This document shows, one piece after another, positions 9,489-21,486 of a DNA stretch of 25,402 nucleotides. The stretch lies in the NCBI GenBank assembly GCA_002633005.1, contig NMRA01000222.1:375186-400587 (forward strand), in the 5' to 3' direction. Below the pieces are notes generated by a model. It was not told where the DNA came from. It worked only from the letters and a program-made list of their open reading frames with translations, and did not search any database. A program made the translations under genes and the position numbers. Numbering within the stretch: position 1 is the stretch's first letter; every line of letters begins with the position of its first letter. The stretch comes from Phoronis australis (taxonomy: Eukaryota > Phoronida > Phoronidae).

Positions 9489-12400
9489 CTACAGCAAACG
9501 TCACAATTAATAGGTACAGTGTATTAATGTTTCAAAGGTTTATTGATAAATGTAAGGCACTCATTTAGTACCAGGAAAAGGGAGCGAACGATGAAAATGC
9601 CAACCAACCAATACTATTAATAACGTCACCAAGCAGAGACCATTGAGCTGTTTTCAGTCTCTTTCGAAAACAAATGGAGCCTCCAAATTGCTCAAAATAT
9701 GTGATATACTTGATTCACGGGAGTGGTAGTTTGACAGAAGAGGAAGTAATTAAAATGTTTTCAGCAAGAAAGATCGGAATGTAAGTGACGGAACAACTTT
9801 TTGCTCTCCACAAAACTGGGCATGGAGACACGTTCACTCTCTGCAATGAATTGTTTTACCGTATGCAATGATATGATAAAGGCAGTCTTCCCCTGCGCAT
9901 TTGTGTCATTAAAAGAACTGATTTATTTGCATGCTCTTCACTATGCTAATGTACAGCAGGAACTAAATGACAATGCTATTGTAACAAAATCTACACTAAA
10001 CAAAGTGCAGTTATCATTGACAATTTGTAAACATGGTGTCACTCTGCCTGCAAATTGGTGGCCTTTGCACTAATGACGCACCTCGCCTCACATACTAGCC
10101 TGCATCATGCAGTGTTATTCCCCAGCACCACATCACAATACTTACGGGACACAGTTGAGTTTTTCGCAGCAGATCATTTTCGCCACAAAAATCGTTCTTA
10201 AAAACGTTTGGCAATTTTCATCCTACATCTTATTCACATCGTCGTTATACGTTGCGTTTCTAACTAATCTGGTCGAGCAATCACAGAGACAAAGACAGCT
10301 TGAAAGTTCCACTTTAAGGTAAAACAGCGAGGCTACCAAACTGATTCAAGCTATAGTCAAATGTCAGCAGTTTTGAGGTAACTCTGTCAACAAAGAGATA
10401 GCAAAGAGCAACACTCAACATGCCACCGTCACATTACTGGTATTACTGCTCTGACTAGCAAATTAAAGTGCTAGCAAAAAGGTGGTGTTTGAACCAATAT
10501 GTGAACAAGGTACTAGGCTCGACAAAACACCGGTGCACAGACCTATATGTACACCAATACAAGAGATTAAGAATGAAATACCAGTAAAAACACAAAAAAC
10601 TCTGACTGATGGGTTAGATTTAGTTACTAACATGTCTCTGTGAGAAGTAAGCAGAAAACTGAATATGAATCACCTACTGTTGTTGGCGTTAATGGTTAGA
10701 GGTTGACTAAAGAAACATAACTGAAACAGAAAAAGGAACTAATTGATTCTTAAACAACAGGGAACACACACTTGCCATGCATGTATTCACCAGTCCTTTA
10801 TTTGATCTTTAACACNAAACCAGCAGGAGATGGCGACAGCTAGTCCACAACGGGTGCAATGTCTTTTCAATCTCACTAGCTCACCTGTATTTCTCATCCA
10901 TGATGAAAAACTAGGCCAGCTCACCCTGCTCATAACATGCCATTTCTCAATTTTCAATTTGGCCTGAATAATCAATGAAGTTTGATTGTAAAGAGACCAT
11001 TTGGCTGCCATTTTACCATAAGCTCAAATTTTATACAAAAAACAACTTAATACATTGTCAGAGAAAAGTTCCAAGTTCATTGTAATATAATTGCCAAAGT
11101 TGTCATTTTTAAAAGCTCGGCCTGTATTCTTAAAAATACTAAGAACTTCATCACGTGGTGGACGACTGCTACGCACAAATAAAATGGGCAAATAATGTAG
11201 CAATGTTCTATTCTTAAGTTTTAACAAAATAAATTTCAAAAGCTGTTCCACCATTATTGCATTCTAAATTGAAGAAACTAAATTACTGTAAACAGAAAAC
11301 GTAAGGAACGTTTGTTCACAGAAAAGCTATTAATAGATGACATCCAATCAAGTTACAACTCCTGAAGTCAAATTAATTTAGATGACGATCTTGTGTAGTA
11401 ATTGTTCAGAACATGTAACATTCATTCCACACCATTCAACAGACAATTAGAGGGCCTAATGACAGGTAGAGCACAATTTCTCTTTTGCCACAATCGAGTC
11501 ATTACCGGGTCCAAGTCATTATCTTCATATTAGGGCTGTGATTATGGGAGACTTCTGGAGACACTTGCGGAGATGAGTCATGAGGGAGACCATCCCATGG
11601 TTATGCAAGTAGACAAACAAGCAAAGGTTTTGCAAGGACCTCATCACCAAGTCTCAAATGCATTTACCGTAAAAAAACATATACCAAATTACAGAATTTT
11701 TATCTCTGCAGTAGATAATATTTTCTGAAAGTAGAAACCGTGAAATTTAATTTTTGACTTCACACCAATCTACAACCACTTCGAGTCACGTGGTCATGTC
11801 TTCCAAGTAAAATTTAACAGTACTTTCAATACCAAACAACGGCATCAGTAACATAGACCAATTTTTGTTTGATAAATGTCTAAGACGAAATTTCAAAATT
11901 GCTCTTACAGTTTTCTGAGTTTTTTGTCACTTTGTTTTTGTTAATGCAACTTTTTGAGTTTTTAAAAGAAAAACATAAAGTCCTATTTCTGATAGTCCTT
12001 CAAGCAAAAGTAAAACATTAATTTAGAAATTCCTAATAGTGTTTTGCAGAACAGGGCTTAAAGCATAGCCATGATGTCCTGAAGGTAGTCAAATTTGGCC
12101 GTTTTCCCAGGGCCCCACATAACCATAACATATCATTTAAAAGGTTATCTACTAAGAAGGGAGGGGAGTGCAAAACATAAGTCTGGTGGCCTTTGCCATC
12201 ACCATGTCTTCCCTATTCCCAATCCTCAAAAATACGTCAAGTGGTTACAGGGATACCAAAGCGGCTTCAAAATCCAGACCAACATAAAATAGATAATGCC
12301 AATCCTAGAGGCTTAAAGACGGGTAGAACAAAAATCTGCTCAAAACAGGTAATCTAACAATTCCAAGGAAAAGAATAATTTTCCAGCTTTCGCAAACTCA

Positions 12401-12785
12401 GTCGACAAATTGCTTCTCGTTAGGAGAAGTGCAAATGATAATTGTTAGCAAAACCACACAAAAATCAATAACAAAGGGACCACCAGTGACAGAACAATAA
12501 AAATAACCACGGCACTTCCTTTCGCAATTAAAGAGATACTAAATTTGGGCAGGTCGAAATACACAGGTAAAGAAAAACACTCGTGTCTGATGAAAAACAG
12601 CAGCTACACATATTTTTGAATTGTTGACTGAAATATATCGAAACAATGATAAGGAGGAGTCAAAATTTCAAAGTGAGAAGTCAATCGAAGTACGGGAAAA
12701 AATCAGCAACTTCGGAAGACAACGAAGCAGGCAAGTGAAATTTTATTATTTTTACTTTTCCACAAAAGATAAGTGGCACCATATA

Positions 12786-12937
12786 AATTTTAACCATCGT
12801 AAACAATCTATACCACAGCTATATAGATAATAATCTTAGACAATTAATATGGGCACTCACCAATTTTAACCATCGTAAACAATCTATACTACAGCTATAT
12901 AGATAATAATCTTAGACAATTAATATGGGCATTCACT
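12786..12937. repeat. 76-bp tandem duplication
   Basis: A unit of 76 bp beginning AATTTTAACCATCGTAAACA occurs twice head to tail (12786-12861 and 12862-12937). I see only two differences (ACC/ACT near base 30 and CACTCAC/CATTCAC near the end), so the duplication is recent. Confidence 0.95.
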
Positions 12938-13528
12938 GATGTTTGAAAAATTTGAAAAAAATGTAAAAAAATCGACTTTGGCAATTACATTTGTCAGTAA
13001 TTGGGAAGATTTATTCATTTTAGAGAAATTTCTTCACGCTATGTTTATTCTGTATTCTTTGTATAATTTACAAAACGTGACCACGGTGTGTATGGTTTAC
13101 TTCAAATGACTTGAATGCGTTAACATGTTTATTACATGGCCACTGATACTTCTGCCTCAGACTGGCTGAAACGAGCTACGATGACTTCCGGTATATCGTA
13201 ATATTGACCAACACGGCCAAGGAATATCACTATCCAATATGTCGTCCCGACATGAGATGTCGCTTTTTGTGATTTGACCAATCTGATAATGTATTAACTA
13301 TAAACTTAATTACACAGACCACGAGATCAGCCGACAGTTTGTCAGTAGAATCAGAGCAGGTATGAACAAGCAAAATTTAATTTGATAAGAGATGGAGGGA
13401 AGAAGCATCAGTCATGGAATAAAACTAATACAGACCGATCCATTGTGGTTATCAAGTCATATGAACCTCAGCCTCACACAACATTGCTCTCCTTTGGTCC
13501 ACAAGATCTGATATCCCCCTCGGAATCG

Positions 13529-14591
13529 GTCCCCTCAGTATGGATCCCAGTCCCCTCAGTATGGGTCTCAGTCCCCTCAGTATGGGTCTCAGTTCCCTCA
13601 GTATGGATCTCAGTCCCCTCTGTATGGATCTCAGTCCCCTAAGTATGGGTCTCAGTCCCCTAAGTACGGGTCTCAGTCCCCTCAGTACGGGTCTCAGTCC
13701 CCTCAGTANNNNNNNNNNNNNNNNNNNNNNNNNNNNNNNNNNNNNNNNNNNNNNNNNNNNNNNNNNNNNNNNNNNNNNNNNNNNNNNNNNNNNNNNNNNN
13801 NNNNNNNNNNNNNNNNNNNNNNNNNNNNNNNNNNNNNNNNNNNNNNNNNNNNNNNNNNNNNNNNNNNNNNNNNNNNNNNNNNNNNNNNNNNNNNNNNNNN
13901 NNNNNNNNNNNNNNNNNNNNNNNNNNNNNNNNNNNNNNNNNNNNNNNNNNNNNNNNNNNNNNNNNNNNNNNNNNNNNNNNNNNNNNNNNNNNNNNNNNNN
14001 NNNNNNNNNNNNNNNNNNNNNNNNNNNNNNNNNNNNNNNNNNNNNNNNNNNNNNNNNNNNNNNNNNNNNNNNNNNNNNNNNNNNNNNNNNNNNNNNNNNN
14101 NNNNNNNNNNNNNNNNNNNNNNNNNNNNNNNNNNNNNNNNNNNNNNNNNNNNNNNNNNNNNNNNNNNNNNNNNNNNNNNNNNNNNNNNNNNNNNNNNNNN
14201 NNNNNNNNNNNNNNNNNNNNNNNNNNNNNNNNNNNNNNNNNNNNNNNNNNNNNNNNNNNNNNNNNNNNNNNNNNNNNNNNNNNNNNNNNNNNNNNNNNNN
14301 NNNNNNNNNNNNNNNNNNNNNNNNNNNNNNTCTCAGTCCCCTCAGTATGGGTCTCAGTCCCCTCAGTATGGATCTCAGTCCCCTCAGTACTTGTATGGGT
14401 CTCAGTCCCCTCAGTATGGATCTCAGTCCCCTCAGTATGGGTCTCAGTCCCCTCAGTATGGATCTCAGTCCCCTCAGTATGGGTCTCAGTCCCCTCAGTA
14501 TGGATTTCAGTTCCCTCAGTATGGGTCCCAGTCCCCTCAGTATGGGTCCCAATCCCCTCAGTATGGATCTCAGTTCCCTCAGTATGGATCC
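13529..14591. repeat. 21-bp minisatellite, interrupted by a sequence gap
   Basis: Units of the form CCCCTCAGTATGGRTCTCAGT repeat at 21-bp spacing. There are about eight complete units before the gap and eleven to twelve after it, with unknown length between. Because 21 is divisible by three, several frames stay open on both strands (for example YGSQSPQ heptads), but the array lies in the malate synthase intron and is not supported as coding. One unit carries a 7-bp insertion (CTTGTAT, near 14388). GGG and GGA forms tend to alternate after the gap. Confidence 0.97.
13709..14330. other. Assembly gap, 622 Ns, inside the minisatellite
   Basis: This is a run of N flanked on both sides by in-register minisatellite units. 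The true array size is therefore unknown. Translations that cross the gap are artefacts. Confidence 0.99.
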
Positions 14592-15878
14592 ATATCATTT
14601 CGTATATTATTGCAGCAATGCTAACTCAAGACTATTGGAGCTAAACTTGTGCGTGTTATACTCATCTGCTATCTAGGCGCCAGATAGCGTTGTCATGACT
14701 ACTACGTTGTCATGCCATAACAAATGACAGACATTTACCTGGTAACTCCATTCGTGCGGACTCATGTCACTAACAATCTGCAACAGTTGCACTCATGGTT
14801 GCTCAAAATCTTTACAGGTGCCATTCCCAACGAGTCATGCATTTTTAATGACAAGGTTTGTAGGCAACTGCAGCTGACGATATATAAGTAAGAGAAACCG
14901 ATCATTTTATATGTTGGTCAGCATTGTAAAACAGAAACAGTCCGATATGACAGTAACTGCGTGAGCACAGGAGTCGTGTTCTCCACCTTGGATGTGTGGG
15001 CGCACGTAGTCACTGACCAGCGCTAATAGCTTTTGACTCAATGGTGGGCTGAAGGCTGGTTCGAGTTAATAATCTTGACAGTACGTTCACAAGCCTACTA
15101 AAACAAAACAAAACGTCCCAAGTAATGTCTGTTCGTGCACAAGTCACTGCTGGGAAGCCTCGACTTGAGATGAACTCTTGTGACACTTCCAGCAACTGTT
15201 ACTCTGTCTCGTTGATTCAATAACCTGCTGTTTCTAGAGCTGTGTCTGTAGTCTATTGAAGCTGTAACTACTGATTCTTACTGCAACTCAAATGCTTTAA
15301 CTGACACTGGAGAATTGGTTGACATGACAACAAATCATGACAAACGGACATTTACATCAATGTCACTGCCTTGCAAGCATCTTTCAGAAAAACTTCATAG
15401 AATATGTGACCAGCTTACACTAGTGTTGGCCCGTCCCAAGGCCCTAATTCTCAAAATGTTTGCAAACCCCTGGCCTACTGTCTGTAAGTCTCTTTGCAAT
15501 TGCCCTAAAGGCAATATTGTTTTGTTTAAAACTGATTATTGTTGATGCGCAACCCTGTTTTGTCTTCCCTGACAAGAACAGTTTGCTCATGCGTACATGG
15601 ACTTGAAGGCACCAGACGTTATGTGCATGATGTGACCAGTATGTTTGGATGATTTGCCCAGGTCAATCAACACACAGTTGTTCAGATGACCAACAGAGTT
15701 GAGTAGTCACATGTTTTGGCACATAGCGTATTCTCCAAGAACATCCACATATTTTTATTTGCAAATGAGATATTAGAGCTTAATGTTGGTTTGTGACGCA
15801 CCTTCGTGCATTAGAATGTGCAGTAGAAATTATTTGTAAAAAAAGAATCATTATGATGTAACATGTGGCTCCACCTAC

Positions 15879-16035
15879 CGAACTTGTTGACAAATGAAGC
15901 AGAGTAGTCCCATATGCCACAGTTGAGACCTGCCGAGTGCTCCCTGAGTTCGTACAGTATTTCATGGGTCTGGAAACTGGCAAGGACGTTCTCTATCAAC
16001 ACACATGCTTTAATGGTTCCCCTTGGAAGGCCCAG
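15879..16035 (-). CDS. Malate synthase exon e (signature motif)
   Basis: This exon encodes 52 residues plus one base. It contains [16 protein letters not shown] and [20 protein letters not shown]. The second part is the malate synthase signature region (R-E-H-x-x-G-L-N-x-G-x-W-D-Y). The Glu of VLIEN and the Asp of GIWDY correspond to the Mg2+ ligands of the family. The acceptor is TTTTCTTTCAAG|CTG and the donor TTCG|GTAGGT, phase 1. A 6.4 kb intron follows. Confidence 0.97.
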
Positions 16036-16322
16036 CTTGAAAGAAAATTGTGTGGCATGTACTTTGTGGCAGCGACAAGATGTCAACAATGATTTGAAAT
16101 TAATGGGATTCATTACTTTATAGGTAACTTTCACAATCACAGACACATAAGTCACACAGTAGACACAAACAAAATTGCCTTTAGGGGGGTCATCGGAACA
16201 ATCAAAAACATCCCAAAATCAACACCAGCCGGGGTCTTCACATCAGGAACACAACTGTCAACTGTTATTGGCAGATAAAGAGGCACACATCAAAACCGGA
16301 GGTTATAACTAATTTCATGTAC

Positions 16323-16382
16323 CTTGTCTTGAGTCCATAAAAATATGTTGTTCCACAAACGAGCTTCATTGCTCCCCTCAAC
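16323..16382 (-). CDS. Malate synthase exon d (60 bp)
   Basis: This short phase 0-0 exon encodes 20 residues containing EARLWNNIFLWTQDK, which matches the family motif EARLWNDVF.... The acceptor is TTGTGTCCTAG|GTT and the donor AAG|GTACAT. It is too short to stand out by ORF length and was recognised by homology and by fitting exactly between exons c and e. Confidence 0.9.
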
Positions 16383-17721
16383 CTAGGACACAACAATAAC
16401 ATATTAAGGACAAAATGTCACTTTGAAAAGTAACAGTAAGCACAAGTCAATTCCATTTGTGACAGATGTACAACCAGAGAACAATTTGATCAGTTATGGA
16501 AAAAATGTTCATCCCAGGAAAACAATTTAACACATCAATTGCTAGGTCTCATTGGTACCATTTCAATGCATGTAATCAACTATGTTTTTGCCTGACTGAG
16601 AACATTGCTTGCAAAGGGGTGTGACGAACGTACGCAAAGAATTTGAATTTTTGAAAAATATTTTTTAAACATAAATTGTCTGTGAATTGCAAAAATATTT
16701 ATTTTATGTGACTTAGTGAAACGTTTGTGAAGTACAACACAAATTTTTTGATATCTTCTTACTTAAAAGTAAACTGAATAAGTGTGATAAACACACGTGA
16801 CAGACATACATTCTGAAATTCTAGTATATGTTAGTTGTGGCTAAGATAGCAATTCAGAATAATTCAAACTTTTGGATAATTTTGGTTTTGTGTGGTTCCA
16901 CCAATTTGATAATATAATGAAATAGCCACAAGTATTACTAACTTATTTATAAAATAATTAGTAACACACATAAAAATCGAGGTAATTCTTTAGGGATAAG
17001 TGAATCCCAGCAATGGGTCTGTTTAGGAAAAAAATGAAAGTTATAATAGGAAATTCAAATATAGCCCTGAAACTAGAGAGACTGGGCTTTCATGTGAGAT
17101 CAAAAATGTTAATATTGTCACAATACTAATTTTTTTGTCTCAAGGTTGACCTTTTTATAGAATTGTCCAGTAATAAAAACAGGACATATTTACACTCATC
17201 AGCATTCCAAGTTATCCTGTTACAAAAGATTGAAGAGTAGGCTACAGCAACCAGGCACACATCCCACAGAGAATCCTATTGATGTTCAAGATACTGAGAC
17301 AGTCACCCCATCCCTGGTTTGCCATGTAGTATAAAGCATTGCAGAATTATTAACAGTGCATGTTCAACATGATGAGTATAACTGCATTGAAGGTAACTTG
17401 CAAAAACGATACAAGTTTTCACATATGTCAACTGTTCACAGATTAAGTGTTACAAAAGGCATGGCGTGGTGCTAAATGCGCTGCCACACAAGTTGGGCAG
17501 GCACATGACAGCGTTCATGCAGGCATCAGGCTGCCATTGTCAAGAGTGCCAATAAATGAGGAAGGCGTGACAACGATGACCATAAACCATACAAGATACA
17601 GCAATGAAACAATTTCATTAGTAGTGCAGCAAAGATGCTTGCAAGATTGTACTACATGCCCTGTAATACAGCCTGTGCACATGACTAAAGCTGAAGTTGC
17701 GCACCGGCCGACGTGACCTAC

Positions 17722-17832
17722 TTTTGAGAGATAGAAGAACGGGCCACATCCACACCTTGAGAGGATTTGTGCATTGTGATACATCAGCAGACCAAAGTCA
17801 AACAACGGTCCAGGAACCTCCTTCCCGTTAAC
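17722..17832 (-). CDS. Malate synthase exon c
   Basis: This exon encodes 37 residues starting VNGKEVPGPLFDFGLLMYHN and ending GPFFYLSK, the conserved FDFGL...GPYFYLPK stretch of malate synthases. The acceptor is CTCTGACAG|GTT and the donor AAA|GTAGGT. Both ends are in phase 0. Confidence 0.95.
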
Positions 17833-19066
17833 CTGTCAGAGAGAAGCACCACTTAAGATTCAGGTTTTAAAGCATTGCAAGAGCTAGACTCGGCGCTATC
17901 CAGGTCTGTTGCCCCAACCTAAGTATAAATGCCATTATACATTTCCATCACACTCCAAGGCACCAAAGGTCCGCAATCCAACAAAGCACTTTTAGACTGC
18001 TCAACCCCCTAAAACTTCTCTCAATCCGTTCTTTAAGAAGTGGCCCTGGGTTGGAAAGAACAAACATTTCGCTATTGGTTGAGCCCAAGACTGGTCCATA
18101 AAATTGCCTGCCGTGTCGAGTCATCAAGTTGTGTTTGATCTCGAGCAATCATAATTATCAGTTCTTTCCAGAAATTGTAAGTTCACAAAACAATAAGTTG
18201 AGATCAGTGTTACGCCCTCACAGTAAGTGGCTTAAATCAAAGTCACAGTTTTTGGGACGGAAGGCAGGTTTATTTATTTCTTCTCCGGATTATGGTACAA
18301 GCTGGAAAAGAGATTTGCCGCACTTAACTCTATTTTGAAAAATAAAAAGGAAATGACCACACCTGGTTCGCGTTAAATTTTTGAAATAAAGCAATTACTG
18401 CGGATGTTTCGGGCTAACGCTGGATGGCCAGAGGTTCCCTAAATCCAGAACCTACTTAGAAGCCAATCTCAAATCTGTCAGAATTCCTTAGGGGAAAACG
18501 AGATGACCTTCAGTTTAGCAAATTGCAGGTCAATCAAAACAGCTACAGTCTTGTTAACCAAGAATACTGCACACAGAGAATGGATTCATGGTCACTGACA
18601 AGTCATAATTCGTCAAATTCCAAATGTAACAGGAATGTCTCAATTGTCACAGTTTTTTTGGTGCTTTTTGCATGTATAAGAGACATCAACTTAATAAAGC
18701 TTTTGTCACACATGCGAGATGTAATATTTGTCAGCGATAAAGATGAACTCCGTAACTTTACTACGTGTGAAAAACGCAATCACCCCTCGATGCAGCAAAA
18801 TATCGCTGGAAAGCTAACCAAATACCAACAGCCTACTTGGCTCAGCAGATTACAATAAACGTATCACACAAGTCTGAAATTTCAAAACAATATCAAAAGA
18901 ATTTCAGGCAAGCAGGTTTTGCCTCAAAATGTCACCATGTCACATGGAATCCATTCTCTGCAAACATTATCTTACGTGATTCAAATGAGCGAAAACTACA
19001 TTAAAACTGGTTGAAACCCATGTCACATGACATGTAAATTTGTTAAACTCATTTAGTATGACGAAC

Positions 19067-19143
19067 CATCATGTTGTGTTCATACATGTTCCAAGCGCGG
19101 GGTCGTAACATCAACACTGGTGCTTCTTGTATGTTTGGTACCC
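19067..19143 (-). CDS. Malate synthase exon b
   Basis: Two bases complete a Gly codon with exon a, and 25 further residues follow, including APVLMLRPRAWNMYEHNMM. The RPR motif contains the conserved catalytic arginine. The acceptor TTTTTTACAG|GGG is good. The donor must be ATG|GTTCGT to keep phase 0 with exon c. That is a weak donor outside the GTAAGT consensus, but the joined protein NMM-VNGKEVPGP fits the family exactly. Confidence 0.9.
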
Positions 19144-20001
19144 CTGTAAAAAACACATGCTATGAGAACACATGACCCCAGGCATGCTGAAGAAGTATCA
19201 ATTGAAAGTACTCTGAGCTTACATAAATGCATACCAAATGTCCAAATGTCCCTGGTTACACAAGAAATGAGATAAAGAAACTTTTCTTTAATGCGCCGCT
19301 TGACGTTCAGGGAATGCATTCAGACATTCAAAATCTTTAATCAAGTTTCCTAGTTTGTATTCTATGGCCACAACTTCAATAAACTAAAATGCCTTTCGCA
19401 CTATGGATTTAGAATGATGGACTAACATTCTTCTTGGCCACAATTAATTCAAAAACAATGCAAAGGGTGATTGAGACTGGTCTAAATTTAGGACAGTACT
19501 GAAGTTAGTATCGTTAAAAAGACCAGACTTGCGAGTGGACCAAAGTTATTCCGATTATGTAAGTGCAACACGAAAGGTTTAGACAAGATTAATTTTTTCA
19601 ACTCCCCCCCCCCAAAGTGCCTCACCACTTCACATGAGACTAGACTCTTGCGGTATTTAGCGCACACTTGTCAGTGAGTCATAGCTGCTCACTGTACAAC
19701 TTTTATTATACAATGTCTCAAGGAAACAAACCTAACAGTGGTAACCAAATGAAACCAAGGTTCTGATGGGCATTTGGAGCAAGTCAGTGATTCGTATCGC
19801 AACAACATAGCGACATCTTGCGTTTATTATAATGGTAAAGCTTTAAAGTTAGGACAGTGGAATGTCAGTAAGGTCAAGTGACAAAGGTCACGTGACAATT
19901 TGTGACAGTAGGTTATCAAGCTGAACTTAAATATGTTCAGACCGTGAACTAGTGCGAAAGCAGCTTAACAAACAGCGTGGGCAATGAACCTCAGTTACTA
20001 C

Positions 20002-20092
20002 CTGCAAGTTGGTTGTGCACGACTTGGTAGACATTGTAGAGTCCTAGTAACTGATTGGACCAAGTTGGGCAATGGCCATCGTCAAAATCTGT
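20002..20092 (-). CDS. Malate synthase exon a (most 5' exon found)
   Basis: This exon encodes 30 residues beginning TDFDDGHCPTWSNQLLGLYN, the acetyl-CoA/glyoxylate-pocket region near the N-terminal third of malate synthase. The acceptor is a long T-run ending TTTTTTCAG and the donor is G|GTAGTA. The exon starts in phase 0 and leaves one base, a G, for the next exon. The preceding exons, which should end around a GVDG-type motif, were not found. Confidence 0.9.
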
Positions 20093-21261
20093 CTGAAAAA
20101 ATCAGATGCATTAAAAACTACACCAGTCACTGATAGCCTTGATACGCACACAAAAGTCAACATCGTTGATAATCACAGAATCTTACTCTATGCTGAAAAG
20201 CAATGTCCACTTGTTTGTGTTTGTAATCACACAAATATTGCATTTCTTTTTATTAATATATGGAGATCGGTGAATTTTCCATAAAGACGATCAATTTGAA
20301 AAAAATAGCAAAATGCTGTTCGTTTATTCTCAATTACCCTAGCTACGAAAGGGTGTCTGGGCTTTTCTTTTAGTTTCTTTTGAAACCTCAGCTCTCGAAA
20401 ATCATAACTTCCTATTTTTCAAAGAATGTTGACATCTTCAATTTTAACAGACAAGAGTGCAGTTCACAGGCTAAGCTGCCTTAAAGAAAATCCCAGACAC
20501 ATTTTTTTAGCTAATAGAGTAAAGAAAAATAAATATTTTTTGTAAGTTTTAACATATGTGCAAAAATTCCATAATCGTAAGTAAGCAGTCACAAGATTAC
20601 AAACATCTGGTCATTATATTTGTGCTCATAAACAGACTCTGTGATGATCAAGGATAGGTCAACTATCAATACTTAAATTGAATGGGAGAAAAACAATGTT
20701 CTAAACTCACACTCTGAGAAAGTAAAGTGTACTTTTCAAAAAATCAAAAACAACTTTTTTACCAAACACATAGTTGCATGGCTACAAGAACGACAGAGTA
20801 TTACGAATGACATGCATACATTATTCTCGATCCCTCTTTTCAGAAAACTTAATACTTTTGATGGATTGTCAACCACTAAATCAAGATGAAGAACAATATG
20901 TGTCAATTAAGCATATATTTCCTAACCTTTAAGTTCACATTAACTCAAGGACTCAATCCTTACTCTGGCCAATTATTTCACTTTTAACGCATGTAAAGAC
21001 TCGATTTCTCAACAATGGTCCTTACTTCTTTTGCTGTAATATTACCACGACAGAAACAGAAAGTTAATTTGCAAACTTAAGACAATGACTCTAATGAGAC
21101 ACGGGTTATTGAGCTTAATGAGAAGTAGAAAGCAGAACACGGTAATGATGTGTTAATTACAAGCATTTCCGTGTATCTCATGCAAGAATGCCAGGTGTAT
21201 GAGAGACCATTGTAACCCCCTGCACGAGAAGGAACGTGCGTGTACATGTATGTTAAGGTTA

Positions 21262-21486
21262 CAGGGTTTGGAATGACCAATGACAAAAAAGAGGAGTTTT
21301 CCAGGTGATGTATCGTTACACAAATATATAGGCTTGTGTGATGGCAATATTTTTTGTGTTGTAAATGTTTTTGCATGAATGAAGTCAATCATAAAAAGAG
21401 ACAAGAGGCAAGTGGAACTCAAATAGATAGAGGAAATGGAAACCAAAAAAGAGGAAATCCCCTTAAACGAGGAAAATTCCAAGCCC
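21262..21486. mobile_element. MITE copy 2 with 8-bp target duplication
   Basis: This 225-bp element starts CAGGGTTTGGAATGACC and ends ATTCCAAGCCC, so its ends are inverted repeats (AGGGTTTGGAAT against ATTCCAAGCCC). It is flanked by TAAGGTTA at 21254-21261 and again at 21487-21494. An 8-bp duplication with CAGGG ends fits the hAT superfamily. There is no transposase, so it would be mobilised in trans. Open frames inside it are meaningless. Confidence 0.85.

Larger units (their letters stand above)
9489..15878 (-). other. 6.4 kb malate synthase intron
   Basis: The flanking exons join exactly (KFG-HREDFVLPDR), so everything between is intron. It contains the 76-bp duplication at 12786, the minisatellite at 13529-14591 and one N at 10816. 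The other open frames here, on both strands, lack domain signals and are probably chance. Confidence 0.85.
16036..20001 (-). other. Introns between malate synthase exons a to e
   Basis: The four introns are 19144-20001, 17833-19066, 16383-17721 and 16036-16322. Apart from a run of ten C at 19604-19613, I see no repeat, RNA gene or coding sequence. Plus-strand open frames of 70-111 codons (for example 18523-18858) have no recognisable content. Confidence 0.7.
6933..20092 (-). other. Malate synthase gene, 5'-incomplete, nine exons
   Basis: This gene encodes malate synthase, which condenses acetyl-CoA with glyoxylate to give malate, the second glyoxylate-bypass step. Nine exons join without a frame conflict into 420 residues, numbered here from the first recovered one. 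Landmarks in order are DFDDGHCPTW near the start, the RPR motif with Arg44 and Arg46, FDFGL, the Glu128 of [19 protein letters not shown] with Asp156, DFVLPDR, GGMAALLLP and VEDSATAEISRSQ with Asp325. By family knowledge the Glu and the GIWDY Asp match the Mg2+ ligands, an RPR Arg is catalytic, and the Asp in the ED-ATAEIS motif is the catalytic base. All are present. Family members are usually about 530-550 residues, so roughly 120 N-terminal residues are missing. The protein ends in GQC. Family identity is very secure. Spliced joins are inferred from phase and splice sites. Confidence 0.95.

Noticed and set aside
14391-14624. YGSQSPQ heptad protein resembling prion-like low-complexity regions
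   Set aside because: It is the direct translation of the minisatellite unit, lies in an intron, and other frames are equally open.
13452-14676. Long open frames of 312-378 codons across the minisatellite on both strands
   Set aside because: They run through 622 Ns and a 21-bp repeat whose length is divisible by three, and they lie in an intron fixed by two matching malate synthase exons.
18523-18858. 111-codon plus-strand open frame
   Set aside because: It lies within a malate synthase intron, has no recognised motif and no splice partners.
20338-20411. Minus-strand segment with FRELRFQKKLKEKPRHPFVA and a GTAATT donor, resembling the N-terminal region of malate synthase
   Set aside because: The roughly 50 residues that should follow before TDFDDGHCP cannot fit in the 245 bp between it and exon a, where no exon is visible, and its acceptor is poor. 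It remains a weak possibility.
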